Shown: piece by piece, positions 7,200 through 8,520 of the stretch
Layout: each line of letters opens with the position of its first letter
Numbering within the stretch: position 1 is the stretch's first letter
Assembly (NCBI GenBank): GCA_947450015.1
Contig: CANFUB010000100.1
Coordinates: 1 to 8,520, forward strand
Direction of reading: 5' to 3'
Length of the DNA: 8,520 bases
Source of the DNA: Bacteroidota bacterium
Lineage (GTDB): Bacteria; Bacteroidota; Bacteroidia; NS11-12g; UBA955
The notes under the pieces: model-generated
What the model saw: only the letters and a program-made list of their open reading frames with translations
Told to the model about the DNA's origin: nothing
Database searches by the model: none
Position numbers and translations under genes: made by a program

Positions 7200-7232
7200 C
7201 GAAAATAGAATTTAAAAACTTCAATTAATCAA
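7200..7232 (-). promoter_or_regulatory. Weak promoter candidate for the ABC exporter gene
   Basis: The minus strand has TTG at 7232-7230, a 22-base spacer, and TATTTTCG at 7207-7200, one mismatch from TAnnTTTG. It lies 16 bases upstream of the ATG at 7183. The match is imperfect and the region is very AT-rich, so this is tentative. The remainder of the 173-base divergent region holds the lon -7 box and nothing else I can name. Confidence 0.22.
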
Positions 7233-7315
7233 TCTCAACATTTTAATTCTTAGATAAAATGAGATAAATTACATTAGCTATTGATGAAAATAATTTTAAT
7301 TTAAGTGACATTCTG

Positions 7316-7323
7316 TACCTTTG
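7316..7323 (+). promoter_or_regulatory. lon: Putative -7 box for lon
   Basis: TACCTTTG is a full match to the TAnnTTTG consensus, 33 bases upstream of the lon ATG, giving a leader of about 28 nt. There is no TTG at 17-23 base spacing. I see no sigma-32-type or inverted-repeat heat-shock operator, so stress control cannot be claimed from the sequence. Confidence 0.45.
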
Positions 7324-7356
7324 GCATAAGTATTGAAAATATACTGTTACAATTAT

Positions 7357-8520
7357 ATGCAATTTACTAAGAACTCGCTTTTTGGCGGTAGAATAGAGGG
7401 TGATGATGCCGAAGGAGGAGACCTATTTCCGTTATTTTCTCAACAAGAAGAAAATGAAAGCAATAAACAAGTAGTACCCGAAAGTCTGCCAATTTTACCG
7501 ATTAGAAACACTGTTTTATTTCCTGGTGTCGTATTTCCAATTACAGTTGGCAGAGATAAGTCCATTAAGTTAATTAAGGATGCCAACAAAGGTGATAAAA
7601 TAATTGGGGTGTTTTCACAAATCAATCCGAATACTGAAGAACCAGAATTAAAAGACCTTTATACCATTGGTACCATGGCTCAAATCATTAAAATTTTGAG
7701 AATGCCAGATGGCAATACCACCGTTATCATTCAAGGTAAAAGAAAAATTAAATTGGGCGAAGAAATAAGCAACGAGCCTTATTTACGCGCAAAAGTTACG
7801 CCCATCGAAATAGTCGATGTAAAAAGTGACAAAGAACTGAAGGCGCTAATGAGCAATATCAGAGATACTGCCACAGAGAATATACAATTGTCGCCTAATA
7901 TTCCAAGCGAAGCTAGCTTCGCTTTAAAGAACATTGACAGTGATAATTTTTTGGTGAGTTTTATTGCATCCAACCTCAATATTTCAGTTGAGGACAAACA
8001 AATTATTTTAAATGCTGAAACACTGAAAGACCGTGCCAATTTAGTCTTCGAACATTTGTTCAAAGAAAATCAAATGTTGCAATTGAAAGACCAAATTCAA
8101 AGCAAAGTAAAAATCGATTTAGATAAACAACAGAAAGAGTATTTCCTGCACCAACAAATTCGCGCCATACAAGAAGAATTAGGGCAGGACAGTCCTGATA
8201 AAGAAATTGAAAATCTAAGAGACCGTGGCAAAAAGAAAAAATGGTCTAAAGAAACACTCACTGCTTTCAACAAGGAGCTCGATAAATTAATGCGAATTAA
8301 TCCTGCTAGTCCGGATTATTCCGTAAGTTTAAATTATGCCCAAACTTTATTGGATTTACCATGGGGCGAATACACAAAAGACAATCTTGATTTAAAGAAA
8401 GCACAAAAGGTATTAGATGCCGACCATTTTGGCTTAGAAAAAGTAAAGCAAAGAATTCTTGAATACCTTGCAGTTATTAAATTAAAGGGTGATTTAAAAA
8501 GTCCTATTATTTGTCTTTAT
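7357..8520 (+). CDS. lon: ATP-dependent Lon protease, N-terminal part (cut off at right edge)
   Basis: Cytoplasmic AAA+ serine protease that degrades misfolded and regulatory proteins. The first 388 codons are present and the frame is open to the edge. Residues 1-40 are a polar, acidic leader (MQFTKNSLFGGRIEGDDAEG...). From about 44 the LON substrate-recognition domain begins (LPILPIRNTVLFPGVVFPI), with GTMAQIIKI and NTTVIIQGKRKI following. The conserved helical segment YFLHQQIRAIQEELG is at 262-276 and LPWGEYTKD at 334-342. The last segment, DHFGLEKVKQRILEYLAV followed by SPIICLY, leads straight into the expected GPPGVGKT Walker A motif, which falls just outside. The AAA+ core and Ser-Lys protease domain are therefore not visible here. 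The ATG at 7357 has no clear Shine-Dalgarno, as is common in this phylum. It is chosen because the frame is intact from there and a -7 box lies at suitable distance. Confidence 0.97.
   Translation, partial: MQFTKNSLFGGRIEGDDAEGGDLFPLFSQQEENESNKQVVPESLPILPIRNTVLFPGVVFPITVGRDKSIKLIKDANKGDKIIGVFSQINPNTEEPELKDLYTIGTMAQIIKILRMPDGNTTVIIQGKRKIKLGEEISNEPYLRAKVTPIEIVDVKSDKELKALMSNIRDTATENIQLSPNIPSEASFALKNIDSDNFLVSFIASNLNISVEDKQIILNAETLKDRANLVFEHLFKENQMLQLKDQIQSKVKIDLDKQQKEYFLHQQIRAIQEELGQDSPDKEIENLRDRGKKKKWSKETLTAFNKELDKLMRINPASPDYSVSLNYAQTLLDLPWGEYTKDNLDLKKAQKVLDADHFGLEKVKQRILEYLAVIKLKGDLKSPIICLY

Noticed and set aside
7184..7356. Riboswitch, small RNA or heat-shock operator in the lon/ABC divergent region
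   Set aside because: Apart from promoter-like boxes the 173 bases are plain AT-rich sequence, with no stable hairpins or known operator repeats visible.
7440..8063. Minus-strand open frames (61 and 94 codons) opposite lon
   Set aside because: They lie antisense to a clear Lon coding frame and show no family motif.

Overview
The window looks like chromosomal DNA of a member of the Bacteroidota. The DNA is AT-rich. One gene ends in a type IX secretion (T9SS) C-terminal sorting domain. Start codons mostly lack strong Shine-Dalgarno sequences, and several genes are preceded by the TAnnTTTG -7 box typical of this phylum. Genus and species cannot be told from the sequence.

Layout: six genes lie on the minus strand and one on the plus strand. 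In minus-strand transcription order they are: an ABC exporter half-transporter (7183 to 5429), tryptophanyl-tRNA synthetase trpS (5385 to 4381), a deoxynucleoside kinase (4272 to 3634), a class A beta-lactamase resembling the PER/VEB type, subclass A2 (3593 to 2688), a 718-residue secreted LamG protein with six tandem cysteine-pair modules and a T9SS tail (2569 to 413), and a cytoplasmic DsbA/FrnE-like thiol oxidoreductase (396 to the left edge, cut off). Divergent from the ABC gene, lon protease starts at 7357 on the plus strand and is cut off at the right edge just before its expected Walker A motif. No gap between genes exceeds 173 bases. I found no tRNA, rRNA, CRISPR, insertion sequence or phage signal.

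The genes do not form one pathway. Lon, TrpS and the nucleoside kinase are housekeeping functions. Likely transcription units are: the kinase with the beta-lactamase (40-base gap, no -7 box between them); the LamG/T9SS gene with the DsbA-like gene (16-base gap); and trpS from its own promoter, whose -33 element lies inside the end of the ABC gene.

I see no convincing new multi-gene system. The points most worth a second look are the omega-loop substitutions in the beta-lactamase, the unassigned six-fold cysteine-pair module of the secreted protein, and a recurring TTG about three helical turns upstream of the -7 boxes.
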